DNA of 64,000 nt, taken from Acinetobacter sp. XS-4 (GTDB lineage: Bacteria > Pseudomonadota > Gammaproteobacteria > Pseudomonadales > Moraxellaceae). Below, piece by piece: positions 44,901 to 53,660 of the stretch. Every line of letters starts with the position of its first letter. Positions within the stretch are counted from its first letter, which is position 1. The stretch covers positions 868,001-932,000 of the forward strand of contig NZ_CP094657.1 in the NCBI RefSeq assembly GCF_023920705.1. The letters are read 5' to 3'. Position numbers and translations under genes: made by a program. The notes under the pieces are model-generated. The model searched no databases and had not been told where the DNA came from. It saw only the letters and a program-made list of their open reading frames with translations.

Positions 44901-45907
44901 CAAATGGTGTTATTCCTGAAATGCTGACTTTGGGCGAAGAAAGCTTTATTGCCGATGCTGTAATGTTGGGTGATGAAGAGATCAAAGGCGGTTGGATGAC
45001 TTTAAAATCGACCAAAATTGGTAACCGTAGCTTTGTCGGAAACAGTGCTTATATTGCTGATGGAACTGTTTTACCAGATAACGTTTTAATTGGCGTACAG
45101 TCAAAAACACCAGATAACCTTGAAATGTATGATGGTCAAACTTGGTTTGGTTCGCCGCCATTATTATTGCCTGCACGTGAAGCTGCCGAAAAATATCCTG
45201 ACCACTTAACATTTAAACCAAGCTTCAAGCGCCGTTTCATGCGTGGTTTTATTGAAGGCCTTCGTGTTGTATTACCAGCCGCACTCGCAATTGGCGTAGG
45301 TTATATGATTGTGCTTGAAGTTATCGATGTTATTAATAAATACAATATCCCAACTGGTTTATTGGCTTTAACGCTTGCTGGTTTACTCTATGGTGTAGGC
45401 TGTTTCATTATTGTTGCATTGATGAAGTGGACTTTAATTGGACGTTATCAACCGCGTTCAGCGCCAATGTGGACCATGTTTGTGTGGTTAAGTGAAGGGA
45501 TTACCAGCTTATATGAATCGGTTGCCATTCCAAACTTCTTAAATTACTTAAGAGGAACGCCAATGTTGCCATTCTTCTTGCGTATTTTGGGTGTTCAAAT
45601 TGGTAAAGATGTTTATATGGATACGGCTGATATCACTGAGTTTGACTGTGTAAGCATTGGTGACCGTGCAGAGTTTAATAGCTTCTCAGGTCCACAAACC
45701 CACTTGTTTGAAGATCGTATTATGAAAATTGGACAAGTGAATATTGGAAATGATGTAGTCGTAAATTCACGTAGTATTATTTTATATAACGCTAATGTTA
45801 GCCACCATGCAGTGTTAGGGCCATTAACATTGGTTATGAAAGGTGAAAATATTCCTGCTAAATCTGCGTGGATTGGCTCACCAGCTGTGCCTTGGGTTCA
45901 TAAATAA
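41909..45907 (+). CDS. Pls-like single-module NRPS: adenylation, carrier and membrane acyltransferase-like domains
   Basis: A 1,332-residue membrane protein. Residues about 25-515 form an amino-acid adenylation domain with A3 (IIYTSGSTGKPKGI), A5 (NTYGPTETT), A7 (LYRTGDL), A8 (DDQVKIRGFRVELGEIE) and A10 (SGKIDRKAL). A carrier domain follows with phosphopantetheine Ser560 in DDLGGHSLLAA. There is no condensation or thioesterase domain. The C-terminal ~700 residues hold paired membrane helices separating three left-handed beta-helix (hexapeptide-like) domains, as in the epsilon-poly-lysine synthetase Pls family. It should activate one amino acid and transfer or polymerise it; the substrate is unknown. 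It stands alone with a terminator after it. Confidence 0.88.
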   Translation: MNQFVTSSKNIIRGKFHPEFLQDEVLADIFIQTAQNLSDKTALIEANKTLSYGELYQQALVMAQQLTLNGVKAGNIVGLWLPRGIELLKAQLAICLSGAAWLPFDMDTPADRIAVCLEDAEAVGMITTDEWYEHLAEVPQTKWTNTELQRPVTQEVSLPKTTPDQPAYIIYTSGSTGKPKGIVITQKNICHFLRSENNILDIQEQDKVYQGFSVAFDMSFEEIWLSYLVGATLWIAPKSLVSDPERLCQTLKQEQITVLHAVPTLLALFPEDVPNLRIINLGGEMCPDSLVDRWALPHHQMFNTYGPTETTVTASLESLERGKPVTIGKPLPNYGMLVINAERELLAQGETGELCIFGPSVAPGYLGRPDLTADKFIENPWAMSADEELLYRTGDLAKIDELGQVHCLGRADDQVKIRGFRVELGEIEAALCDIDGIGTAAVILRPEDGIDQLIAFIAAELDAKQPIEIKQLRHTLAQRLPPYMVPNRFEIIEEVPRLLSGKIDRKALKARPLTSVIDRSESDQPQNPAEEILFEILNRLFPNMPIKLDSDFFDDLGGHSLLAAVLISNLREHQEYSHLTIQSLYQARRVGAIAALMLEQPEPTLFDSQIGQDNPRNQTYKWLCGIAQLATIPVLISINILQWLAPFFTYHYFTGGTRDSIPYAIALSLLVYISVIITSFVVSIAVKRLLMLGVGAGRYPLWGMTYFRWWLADRISNISPVYLLSGSTLLNLYLKALGAKIGHDVTISSVHIRMPSLLTVEDGVSIGSQVNLENAKVEHGHLVLGSIYLKEDSYVGSYAVLEENTVLEKQAHVNALTSIEYDTVVPAGEIWDGTPAKKIGHVDEHAKMPERPKLSFIRKIAEYGYYGVSALIIACLFFIPIFPSFLLVDWLDVNVFNINPNNHLQIALYYFALAIPASAMMMMITAVISSAIRKIVLPRLETGTYAVHGSTYYRKWFASQILETSLQTLHGLFATIYAPTWFRMLGAKVGKNTEISTANGVIPEMLTLGEESFIADAVMLGDEEIKGGWMTLKSTKIGNRSFVGNSAYIADGTVLPDNVLIGVQSKTPDNLEMYDGQTWFGSPPLLLPAREAAEKYPDHLTFKPSFKRRFMRGFIEGLRVVLPAALAIGVGYMIVLEVIDVINKYNIPTGLLALTLAGLLYGVGCFIIVALMKWTLIGRYQPRSAPMWTMFVWLSEGITSLYESVAIPNFLNYLRGTPMLPFFLRILGVQIGKDVYMDTADITEFDCVSIGDRAEFNSFSGPQTHLFEDRIMKIGQVNIGNDVVVNSRSIILYNANVSHHAVLGPLTLVMKGENIPAKSAWIGSPAVPWVHK

Positions 45908-45934
45908 TTGAAACTGAGTTTAACTAATTAATTT

Positions 45935-45966
45935 AAAAGCCTTTGTGAAAACAGGGGCTTTTTTAT
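45935..45966 (+). terminator. Terminator after the Pls-like gene
   Basis: AAGCCTTTGT pairs with ACAGGGGCTT (two G-U pairs) around a GAAA tetraloop, followed by a T run. Confidence 0.8.
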
Positions 45967-46229
45967 GCGTAGGACATAAATTATGTTCATAGTTAGCTTA
46001 AATATTGCTAACAAATCCTGAAAATTTCATATAAATCAAACAAGTATATATTTTAATCAAAACTGTTTTATTTATATAATATGTTTTTTATTATCAGTGC
46101 CTTACCAAGAGCACGTCTATATATCAAAATCGAACAAGTTATTTGTAGAATATTCACTTATTGATATATGATGATCCAATATTTAGAAACTGATTCAAAA
46201 CATAATTCTATTGTTCAGAGAGCAAGATC

Positions 46230-46371
46230 AAGGAAGAAATAAGGCTGAATTCAGGCTTCTAAACCCTTATATATCTGGAAATTACTTCCAGCCAAATATT
46301 GCATTTCGACCCAATGGTTGGGAATGCCTCGCTCTTTGTAGAGTAGGCATTTCCTATTTTAGGATGTATCT
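46230..46371 (+). promoter_or_regulatory. Highly structured leader before the MetQ-like gene, candidate riboswitch
   Basis: Four inverted repeats follow one another: ATAAGG/CCTTAT (46239-46270, enclosing the palindrome CTGAATTCAG), CTGGAA/TTCCAG (46275-46291), CCCAA/TTGGG (46310-46322) and GGAATGCCT/AGGCATTTCC (46321-46354) with an inner CTCT/AGAG. The last two share GG at 46321-46322, so they compete. The Shine-Dalgarno AGGATG and the ATG follow directly. It does not show SAM-I or SAM-II sequence motifs that I recognise. Confidence 0.5.
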
Positions 46372-47250
46372 ATGAAAAAATTATTTAGTGTTCTGTTCAG
46401 CGCATCTGTACTCACACTGACTGCATGTAATAAACAACCTGCACAAACTGAAAATTCAGCACCAGCTAAAGACAAAACTGAGTCAGTACGTACAATTAAA
46501 CTTGTTTCAACAGGTTCAGACACTGACGTATGGAAATATGTTGCAACGCTTCCTGAAACTAAAGAAGCGGGCATTAAACTCGAAGTGACTAACTTGACTG
46601 ACTACGTTGTGTTGAACACATCTGTAGCAAGTGGTGAACAAGACGTAAATGCGTTCCAGTCATTTAACTATTTAGCAGCTTACAATGCTTCAAATACTGC
46701 AAAAGTTGCTGCTGTTGCGACAACTTACTTGGAACCAATGGGTCTTTATGCAAATACAGCTAAAACTGTTGATGAGTTTCCACAAGGCGCTACAATCGCA
46801 ATTCCAAACGATACTGCTAACGAAGCACGTGCATTAACATTATTGCAGTCTGCTAAACTCATTAAACTTAAACCGAACTTTGACCCTGTAAAAGGGACAA
46901 CCAATGATATTGCTGAAAACCCTAAAAATTTGAAATTGAAACCAATTCAAATGACGACAGCAGTTCGTGTTAAAAACGATGTTGATGCAATTGTATTAGG
47001 TAATACATTGGCACTTGAAGGTGGTTTAAACGTACTGAAAGATTCTATCTTCCGTGAACCTGTTGACCAGTCTACAAAGCTTTATGTGAACTTATTGGGT
47101 GTGGCTGAAGCGAATAAAAATGACCCGATTTATACGAAGTTAGGTGAACTTTACCACTTACCTAAAGTACAAAAGTTTGTGAGCGAAAAATTTGCAGGTA
47201 CAAAAGTTGAAGTTAACAAACCTGTTTCTGAGTTTACTGACATCAAATAA
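46372..47250 (+). CDS. metQ: MetQ/NlpA-family substrate-binding lipoprotein
   Basis: Binding protein for a methionine-type ABC importer. The 292-residue protein has a lipoprotein signal with lipobox LTAC (Cys near residue 19), a short polar linker and the NlpA domain: TGSDTDVWKYV, ASGEQDVNAFQSFNYLAAYN, AVATTYLEPMGLYA, GATIAIPNDTANEARALTLLQ. No MetN ATPase or MetI permease gene is adjacent, so it is an orphan or partners with a transporter encoded elsewhere. The metQ symbol is by family; the ligand could be methionine or a related compound. A long structured leader precedes it and a strong terminator follows. Confidence 0.85.
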   Translation: MKKLFSVLFSASVLTLTACNKQPAQTENSAPAKDKTESVRTIKLVSTGSDTDVWKYVATLPETKEAGIKLEVTNLTDYVVLNTSVASGEQDVNAFQSFNYLAAYNASNTAKVAAVATTYLEPMGLYANTAKTVDEFPQGATIAIPNDTANEARALTLLQSAKLIKLKPNFDPVKGTTNDIAENPKNLKLKPIQMTTAVRVKNDVDAIVLGNTLALEGGLNVLKDSIFREPVDQSTKLYVNLLGVAEANKNDPIYTKLGELYHLPKVQKFVSEKFAGTKVEVNKPVSEFTDIK

Positions 47251-47275
47251 GGAATTTTTAATTTAAAATTATTTT

Positions 47276-47312
47276 AAAGCTAAGCCTCGGTAATCGGGGC
47301 TTAGCTTTTTTA
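47276..47312 (+). terminator. Terminator of the MetQ-like gene
   Basis: AAAGCTAAGCC pairs with GGCTTAGCTTT with a short inner stem and a T run. Confidence 0.85.
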
Positions 47313-47570
47313 TTTAGCCAGTTTTTATTTAAATTATCTTTTAGCTCTCAGAGCTCTTATTTAAAGATCAGTAGAGGGAAATAAGACTTCGAAAATGAAA
47401 TATCTAAAAGTGGAAATTGAAGTCTAGTAAATAAAATATAAGCTAAAAATTTGTAAACTTATACTGGAAATTATTCTAATTAATTGGCATTATTTATTTT
47501 TTTTAAAGATACAAAAAATTACTTTATTTAACACAGTAAATTTTAAAAGTGCGTTAGGGAATATTTTGAA
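47313..47570. other. AT-rich upstream region of the RADAR operon
   Basis: About 260 bp between the metQ terminator and rdrA with no gene. AT content rises here compared with the metQ side. This must hold the rdrAB promoter and probably the left edge of the acquired segment; I see no integrase site or direct repeat that would fix the edge. Confidence 0.4.
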
Positions 47571-50516
47571 ATGATTGAGCGTTTACATCAAGAAATTATA
47601 ATAGATTTATCTAATAGTAATGGTGATCATATTCAGTTAGGTAAAAAGGATCTCATCCACTATCAAGCTTATGAAAAAGTTGAAAAAATAGTTGGGGAAC
47701 ATCTTAAGGAAATTGAAAAATATCCATCTACAAATACTTCAAATCTTTCTATATTTATTGATGGTACTCGTGGAGCCGGAAAAAGTACATTTTTAAAAAA
47801 TATAGTTAAAGAGTTGATCACTATAAATCAATATAAATTAGAAAAGTTAATTTATATTGACCCTAGTAAAATTGAGTTGAATGAGCATATTTTTCTGACT
47901 TTGATAGCTCAATTAAACCAAACAGTAATAAAAAGTAGAAGGCATATGCATATTCATCATTCTGATGAGATGGATGCTGAATATGAATTATGGCGTAAAA
48001 AATTAAAAAAAATAGCTGGGGGATTAAGATTACTCAATAGTGGTAAGAATCCTTATGACTTAATTGATGATGATGTTTTTTTGGATTGGGGCTTAGATCG
48101 TGCAGATGATGCAATGCAGTTGCATTCATCTTTTGAAGATTTGATCAAGCATGCTTGTACGATTCTTAATAAAAAGGCCTTAATTATATTAATAGATGAT
48201 GCTGATACTCATTTTAAAAAAGGCGAACAAGTCTTAGAAATGGTAAGACGTTATTTAAATATTCCTCAAATTATTGTAATGATGGCTGGAGATTTAAAAC
48301 TTTATTCAAATGTAGTGAGAGGATTATATTTGGGTAATATGAGTGAAAATTTATATAAATATGATCAAAATCGTACTAGAGAACGAAGTAATTTATTAGA
48401 TCATATGGAAGATCAATATTTAAAAAAAATATTTCCTATACAAAATAGAATTTCACTTAATCCTTTAAATAAGCTTGTTAAAGAGGCAGACTACAAAGTT
48501 AGCTTTTCTAGTTCTGAGAATACAGAAGTTAATAATGTAACTATAAATATAGAGGATTCTATTGATAAGTTAATCCAATTTGGTTTTCATGTTGAGGGTT
48601 CTTCTAATATTCAAACTTATCGTGATTTTTTACTACAACAGCCTTTGCGTTCGGTTCTACAATTATTGCAATCAAGTTCAGAAATTTATTCTAAAGAAAT
48701 TAATCATGAGAATTTATTTAAATTTACTCCACAAGTTGCACAGAGCTTTAGAGATACTTTCTTAAGCAGTCTCTATGCTGCAAAAGTAGAGGTAGAGAAG
48801 TTAAATAATGGTGATGAAAATACTTTAATTGAAAGTGTATTCGATACAGTTACCCAAGATGGTCGACAAGATACGGGATGTTATCTTAGGCCTCAGGCTA
48901 TTGAAGATAACTTACGAAATTCATTTGTAGCATTAGCCGCTAGTGTTGCTGAATTTACACAGGGTAAGGCTTCATCTGCGATTAATTATATGTTGCAATG
49001 TTCTGGAAGCGTTAGTTTATTTTATTATATAAAGGATGAGTTAAAAAGATACCATTCAGATGAGTCTTTACAATTATTACAATTTAAACGTTATTGTGGT
49101 ATTGGCCAACATGAAGATGCATTAAATTGGGCATGGCATGCAACTGCAGTTTTAATGTCAAAAAAATCTTCTAGTTCTATAAAGGCAGGTATTATTAAAC
49201 TTAGGACTACAAAGGATAGTAGAAATTTTACAGCATATGAATTCATAAAAAGAAATAGAGAAATATCACTGCCTTTTAATTTAGGTTTAATCGAGGTGGT
49301 AGGGCATAATAAACAATTATATTTTTCAATTTTTAATATCTTAGGGGTAATTTTTAGATTACTTAAAATTGGTGAAAATTTTATTGAAGTTTCAAAAATT
49401 CCTTCTGAAATTAATGATGATATTGATATAATAGAGATAGCACCAGAACTGTGGGAGAATGTAAATAATTGTTTGAGAAAGTTAGAGGTTACTTTAGGTA
49501 TTTCAGCACCAAATTGGTCTGATTTCTCAAATGATATGTCTTCTGAACTAGAAGATAAAGAAATTGAAGATAGTGATAAAGAATATATTGAAAAATGGGT
49601 TTCTGCTATATGTAAATGGCTAATTATTTCTCATAAAGATTTAGTTAATATACAGCCATCTTCTATATTTCTTGGTAAAGTTTGGATACGATTATATTTT
49701 AGTTTAGTTGGGGTGGCAAATAGTAAAGAAAATTGGCATGATCTAGGAAAGATTATTTCTTTATATACTCATTGTTTGATTAATGCTTTTTTGGTTGAGG
49801 AAGAGGATCATCACTTTAAGGTTCTTAATTTAAATAAAGAAAAATTTTTAACAAAAAAAACAAATAGACAAAACCCTAAAAATTCTCTTAAACCACTTAA
49901 TGAGAAGTTAAAAGAATTAAAAAATAATAATTTTGATGGTTTTCCATTAACAAAAATGATTGCTAACTGCCCTGTTATTCAAGGATTAATAACTAATAAT
50001 AATGATACTTATATTAATGAGACTACATTTGTTTCTATGTTGCCTAATACTATTGGTAAGGTGATGATTTCTGGAATTGATATAGGTAGTGAAGAAGAGG
50101 TTGTATTAAAAATGTTAAATGAAAATAAAAATCGTTTACTAGATAATCGTGAACGCCTTTATCATCAAAGACAAGTGAGAAAATCTAAATTGAATATGGC
50201 TAAAAATCTATTAGAGGAAAATAGAGAAAAAATAATTGTAAATAATAATGATTTAAAAAATTTAAAAAATATTCTTATTCAATTAGATTTTAATTCAGAT
50301 CTTAATTCAGATCTTAATAAAAATAAAATAATAGAAGAAATTGAAAATAAAGAGCATGAATTAAGTGAGCTTGAGAAAAATAGAGTAATTATTGAAAAAG
50401 ATATTGAACTGGAGAATGAAATACTAGGGAGTATAAATTCAACAATTAGAGAGCTAACATCTGAAATTCGTAAAATTAACGTTCAAATTCGTGAACTAAA
50501 AGAAAAGGGGAACTAA
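47571..50516 (+). CDS. rdrA: RADAR antiphage system ATPase RdrA
   Basis: A 981-residue P-loop NTPase. Walker A GTRGAGKST is at residues 65-73 within SIFIDGTRGAGKSTFLKN; Walker B ALIILIDDAD is near 203-212, followed by a sensor-like IIVMMAGD. The middle is alpha-helical, and the last ~130 residues are a charged coiled coil. In RADAR, RdrA forms rings that join RdrB into a large complex that edits adenosine in nucleotides or RNA during phage infection. Assignment rests on this ATPase being one base upstream of an RdrB-like deaminase and on length. The gene is much richer in A and T than its chromosomal neighbours, a sign of transfer. A 12-base tandem repeat near 50290 encodes NSDLNSDL. Confidence 0.85.
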   Translation: MIERLHQEIIIDLSNSNGDHIQLGKKDLIHYQAYEKVEKIVGEHLKEIEKYPSTNTSNLSIFIDGTRGAGKSTFLKNIVKELITINQYKLEKLIYIDPSKIELNEHIFLTLIAQLNQTVIKSRRHMHIHHSDEMDAEYELWRKKLKKIAGGLRLLNSGKNPYDLIDDDVFLDWGLDRADDAMQLHSSFEDLIKHACTILNKKALIILIDDADTHFKKGEQVLEMVRRYLNIPQIIVMMAGDLKLYSNVVRGLYLGNMSENLYKYDQNRTRERSNLLDHMEDQYLKKIFPIQNRISLNPLNKLVKEADYKVSFSSSENTEVNNVTINIEDSIDKLIQFGFHVEGSSNIQTYRDFLLQQPLRSVLQLLQSSSEIYSKEINHENLFKFTPQVAQSFRDTFLSSLYAAKVEVEKLNNGDENTLIESVFDTVTQDGRQDTGCYLRPQAIEDNLRNSFVALAASVAEFTQGKASSAINYMLQCSGSVSLFYYIKDELKRYHSDESLQLLQFKRYCGIGQHEDALNWAWHATAVLMSKKSSSSIKAGIIKLRTTKDSRNFTAYEFIKRNREISLPFNLGLIEVVGHNKQLYFSIFNILGVIFRLLKIGENFIEVSKIPSEINDDIDIIEIAPELWENVNNCLRKLEVTLGISAPNWSDFSNDMSSELEDKEIEDSDKEYIEKWVSAICKWLIISHKDLVNIQPSSIFLGKVWIRLYFSLVGVANSKENWHDLGKIISLYTHCLINAFLVEEEDHHFKVLNLNKEKFLTKKTNRQNPKNSLKPLNEKLKELKNNNFDGFPLTKMIANCPVIQGLITNNNDTYINETTFVSMLPNTIGKVMISGIDIGSEEEVVLKMLNENKNRLLDNRERLYHQRQVRKSKLNMAKNLLEENREKIIVNNNDLKNLKNILIQLDFNSDLNSDLNKNKIIEEIENKEHELSELEKNRVIIEKDIELENEILGSINSTIRELTSEIRKINVQIRELKEKGN

Positions 50517-50517
50517 C

Positions 50518-53034
50518 ATGATTCACAAGTGTCCCCAACCTAATACAATTTTGTCACCTTTTTTACTTGCTAATTCGCATTTACTTAAGAAGTTAGAGGG
50601 GATACCTTTCGTAAGTGAAATTAATGAAAAAGATCTCGAAGAGACAATTTATTTAGCTTATCAGCCTTGGCGTGCTTCTTATCCAGACCATGTATTTAGA
50701 TCACATTGGTCTTTGGTAAAACAAGAAAAAAATTCTAGTGGTAAAGGTTGGATATATAGCTCTTTAAAGCTGTTATCTGACCAATACATATATTTTCGTG
50801 GTGATAAAATACATGTTGAACTCTCATTATTTGGTGATTGGCAGAATTTATTAAGTCGTGTTTCGGCTCTACCAATTCGTATTGCTGCCTATTCAATACC
50901 TTCGGTTAAAAATCGCATGAGGCAAGTACCATTACCTAACAATAAGGGGGTCTTTACACCTATTTATCCTTATGAACCAGTAGTAGACTCTTATATTTCA
51001 GATGAAGGATTACATGAAACTCATTTACATTTAAATGGTACTACAAGTGCAGAATGGTGTTGGTTAAGAGCATTATATAATCCGAAAAAAGAATTAAATG
51101 AATTTTGTGATCAATATAAAGAAAATCATTTAGTGAGAGAGCTTTGTCATTCAATTAATCCTGATTTAAATCCTAGCTCTTTAAATCAGTGGTTAAAAAT
51201 AGCCAGATTGTTACGTTGTTGGTTAATAGCAATTGCTGATGGACGTGCTAAATTCTTTTCAGAAAATATAAAAAAAAATTTAGATCCTACTTATAAAAAT
51301 ATTTCTTTACCGCATGATATATCTAGTTTGCTATTGTTAGATCATGATTTTCCATTTTTCGATAGTTCACCTCCTTTATTCGGAAATATAAATTCTTTGA
51401 TTGAACAAGAAGTTCAATGGTTATATGAAATTATTAAGCAACTTAGTGATAAACCTTCTAAATTAACAGATAGATTACTTCATTTGTATTTATTAATTCA
51501 AAATCAGTATTTACAATTAGTTGTACAACGTGAAGATATGTATGGATTTGATCAGTTTCAAAAATATACTTTTACTGACTTAAGGGAAGCATCTGAAAAA
51601 AAATATCTTTATCGTTTCCTGCAATTGAGTGGAACAAATCCACAGAGAAGTAATATAAATTGGCTTGAAGGACGTTTTGCCCCTAAGAATGAATTAAGAA
51701 AGAATGAAAAAATACTAAGTAGCATATTAAAAGGCTATCTTTTTTATCTTTCATCAAATATTGAAAGTGACTATCAGCACTGGGAACTTTCACAGATACT
51801 TGAAAAACTTAACGATCAAGTCACACTGGCATGTTCTATAGGTTCTAGAAAATATTTTAAATTAGCTTTAGTTATACATTTTATTAAAGAAGAATGTAAA
51901 TATGAAATTGGAAAACAAGATTATCGACATAAAAAGTTAAGGTTAAAGCTAAAAAACCAATGTGATATTTTACAAAAAACTTTAGAACGCTGGCCTCAGC
52001 TCTCTCAATGGATTCGTGGCATTGACGCTGCTTCAAATGAATTACATGCTCCACCAGAAATATTTGCACCGTTCTATAGAGCGGCTAAGCAATATGGAAT
52101 ATTACATAGAAGTTATCATGTAGGTGAAGATTTTCCTCATTTAATTAGTGGTATTCGACAGATTATTGATGTTATGGACTTACTTGATTTTCAGGTAGGA
52201 GATCGTATAGGTCATGGCACGGCTGTAGGTATGGATCCTGAGATATGGATAAATAGTATGCCTTCACAAATTGTCATCCAACGTGGGGAATGGCTTCTTG
52301 ATTTGCTGGTAATCTGGGATATTTTAAAATCAAAACCTGAGTGCTATGAAGCAACACAAAAGATAACCAGAGACATCAATATTCTTATTAGTGATATATT
52401 TCAGCATGATATGGAGATCAAGCCTGAAACACTATTAAGGCAAATGCAATATCGTGGATTACTTCCTGAATATGTATTTAATGCTATTGATGATAAAGAT
52501 GAATGGTGTTGGCAAACATCAACATTTAATGATGTTTGGAGACAAGAAGCATACCTTGTTGCAAAAGTTTTGAAAAAAAATAAGTTAGATATTTTAGCCA
52601 AATGGTGGCGTGACCCTAATGTAATTATGAAGAGTAAAGAACATATTAATATTGATTCAAATTATTTGGATATAGAAACATTAATCTTATTACAGCAGTC
52701 CACACTGCGTAGGCTTGCAGAAGCACGTATTGTAATAGAAACGCTACCTACGAGTAACGTTCGCATCAGTCAATACCAACATTATAGAGATCATCACGCA
52801 TTACGTTGGATGAGAGTTGAAGGCTTTCAAAAGCCAAATGATCCTACAATTGCTATTTCTTTGGGTTCTGATGATCCAGGTATATTTGCTAATGATATAG
52901 TTAGTGATTTTTATCACTTATATGCGGTATTGGTAGAGAAAGGGTTGAGTGATAGTGAAGCCATTCAAAAACTTCGAGATGTTAACGAACGTGGCAAATT
53001 ATATCGATTTCATGATCCAGAATTGTTTGGATAG
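50518..53034 (+). CDS. rdrB: RADAR antiphage system adenosine deaminase RdrB
   Basis: An 838-residue protein with a divergent adenosine-deaminase metal site spread over its length. The HxH pair is at 169-171 (HETHLHLNG), HVGED at 534-538 gives a zinc His and the catalytic Glu, GDRIGHG near 561-567 gives the next His, and GSDDPGIF with Asp785/Asp786 completes the site; TLPTSNV also matches the ADA family. Large inserts make it far longer than ordinary deaminases, as expected for RdrB. It should convert adenosine (in RNA or as ATP) to inosine on phage attack, with RdrA. Start follows the rdrA stop by one base, with AGGGG inside the end of rdrA, so translation is coupled. Confidence 0.88.
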   Translation: MIHKCPQPNTILSPFLLANSHLLKKLEGIPFVSEINEKDLEETIYLAYQPWRASYPDHVFRSHWSLVKQEKNSSGKGWIYSSLKLLSDQYIYFRGDKIHVELSLFGDWQNLLSRVSALPIRIAAYSIPSVKNRMRQVPLPNNKGVFTPIYPYEPVVDSYISDEGLHETHLHLNGTTSAEWCWLRALYNPKKELNEFCDQYKENHLVRELCHSINPDLNPSSLNQWLKIARLLRCWLIAIADGRAKFFSENIKKNLDPTYKNISLPHDISSLLLLDHDFPFFDSSPPLFGNINSLIEQEVQWLYEIIKQLSDKPSKLTDRLLHLYLLIQNQYLQLVVQREDMYGFDQFQKYTFTDLREASEKKYLYRFLQLSGTNPQRSNINWLEGRFAPKNELRKNEKILSSILKGYLFYLSSNIESDYQHWELSQILEKLNDQVTLACSIGSRKYFKLALVIHFIKEECKYEIGKQDYRHKKLRLKLKNQCDILQKTLERWPQLSQWIRGIDAASNELHAPPEIFAPFYRAAKQYGILHRSYHVGEDFPHLISGIRQIIDVMDLLDFQVGDRIGHGTAVGMDPEIWINSMPSQIVIQRGEWLLDLLVIWDILKSKPECYEATQKITRDINILISDIFQHDMEIKPETLLRQMQYRGLLPEYVFNAIDDKDEWCWQTSTFNDVWRQEAYLVAKVLKKNKLDILAKWWRDPNVIMKSKEHINIDSNYLDIETLILLQQSTLRRLAEARIVIETLPTSNVRISQYQHYRDHHALRWMRVEGFQKPNDPTIAISLGSDDPGIFANDIVSDFYHLYAVLVEKGLSDSEAIQKLRDVNERGKLYRFHDPELFG

Positions 53035-53399
53035 TATGAGCTGTAATCATGTTTATAAAAAATATATTTAAATATGTGAGATGAGATCTGACATATAAAT
53101 TGTATAGTTGTTTTTGTTGTTTTATATAGAGCAGTATCTACACTTTGACAAGTTTGAAATTGCTACTTTAGATATTCCAACACCTCCTTCAAATTATTAT
53201 CATTTCTATATGTTGGTAGGATAGGTTTTATGTAACTAAGCCGCTTTACTCATTTTAATAGTGTCTTAATTAAGCACTGATCTATTCTGAATAACCGAAA
53301 TTAATCCCTTTATAAACCCCCATTTAACAATAATCATCTCATTATTTATCCTTACTTTTTAATGATCTAATTTAAAACAAATGTCATTTTGTGTGCTTG

Positions 53400-53660
53400 A
53401 CTGCAAAAGGGTAGAGCACTATTCTTTGCCTGCTGGCCTACATTGCCAGACGGTTTTAGCAGACCGTACTCAAGTACATTGAAAAAACTCGTTTTTTTTA
53501 ATGTAGACCCGTTCGTCTCCCTTTTGTTGCGGTAGGACGGAAGGGGGACACCTTCGGGTGTGCTGGGTCTTGAGCCAGTCTGCTAACCCCCTTTCGTTCT
53601 GCCACCATAATTCTATAAATGTCTGGCAGAACTCCCAATAAAAAGGAGTTGGCTTTGCAC
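53400..53660. ncRNA. Dense nested inverted repeats: candidate structured RNA of a phage-like element
   Basis: Local hairpins: CTGGC/GCCAG (53433-53449), TACATT/AATGTA (53475-53505) extended by A-run/T-run pairing, ACACC-TTCG-GGTGT (53548-53561), GTTCTGCCA/TGGCAGAAC (53596-53632) and ACTCC/GGAGT (53631-53649). A long-range two-part helix TTAGCAGAC...CTCAAG (53456-53474) with CTTGAG...GTCTGCTAA (53569-53586) encloses two of them. The strand of transcription is uncertain. The layout recalls phage immunity RNAs of the C4 kind, but this is a weak memory match. Confidence 0.45.

Noticed and set aside
46200..46371. Known SAM riboswitch before the MetQ-like gene
   Set aside because: No recognisable SAM-I or SAM-II core sequence was found; kept only as an unclassified structured leader.
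47571..53034. Toxin-antitoxin or restriction system in the island
   Set aside because: No methylase, nuclease or small toxin gene is present; the ATPase-deaminase pair explains the locus.
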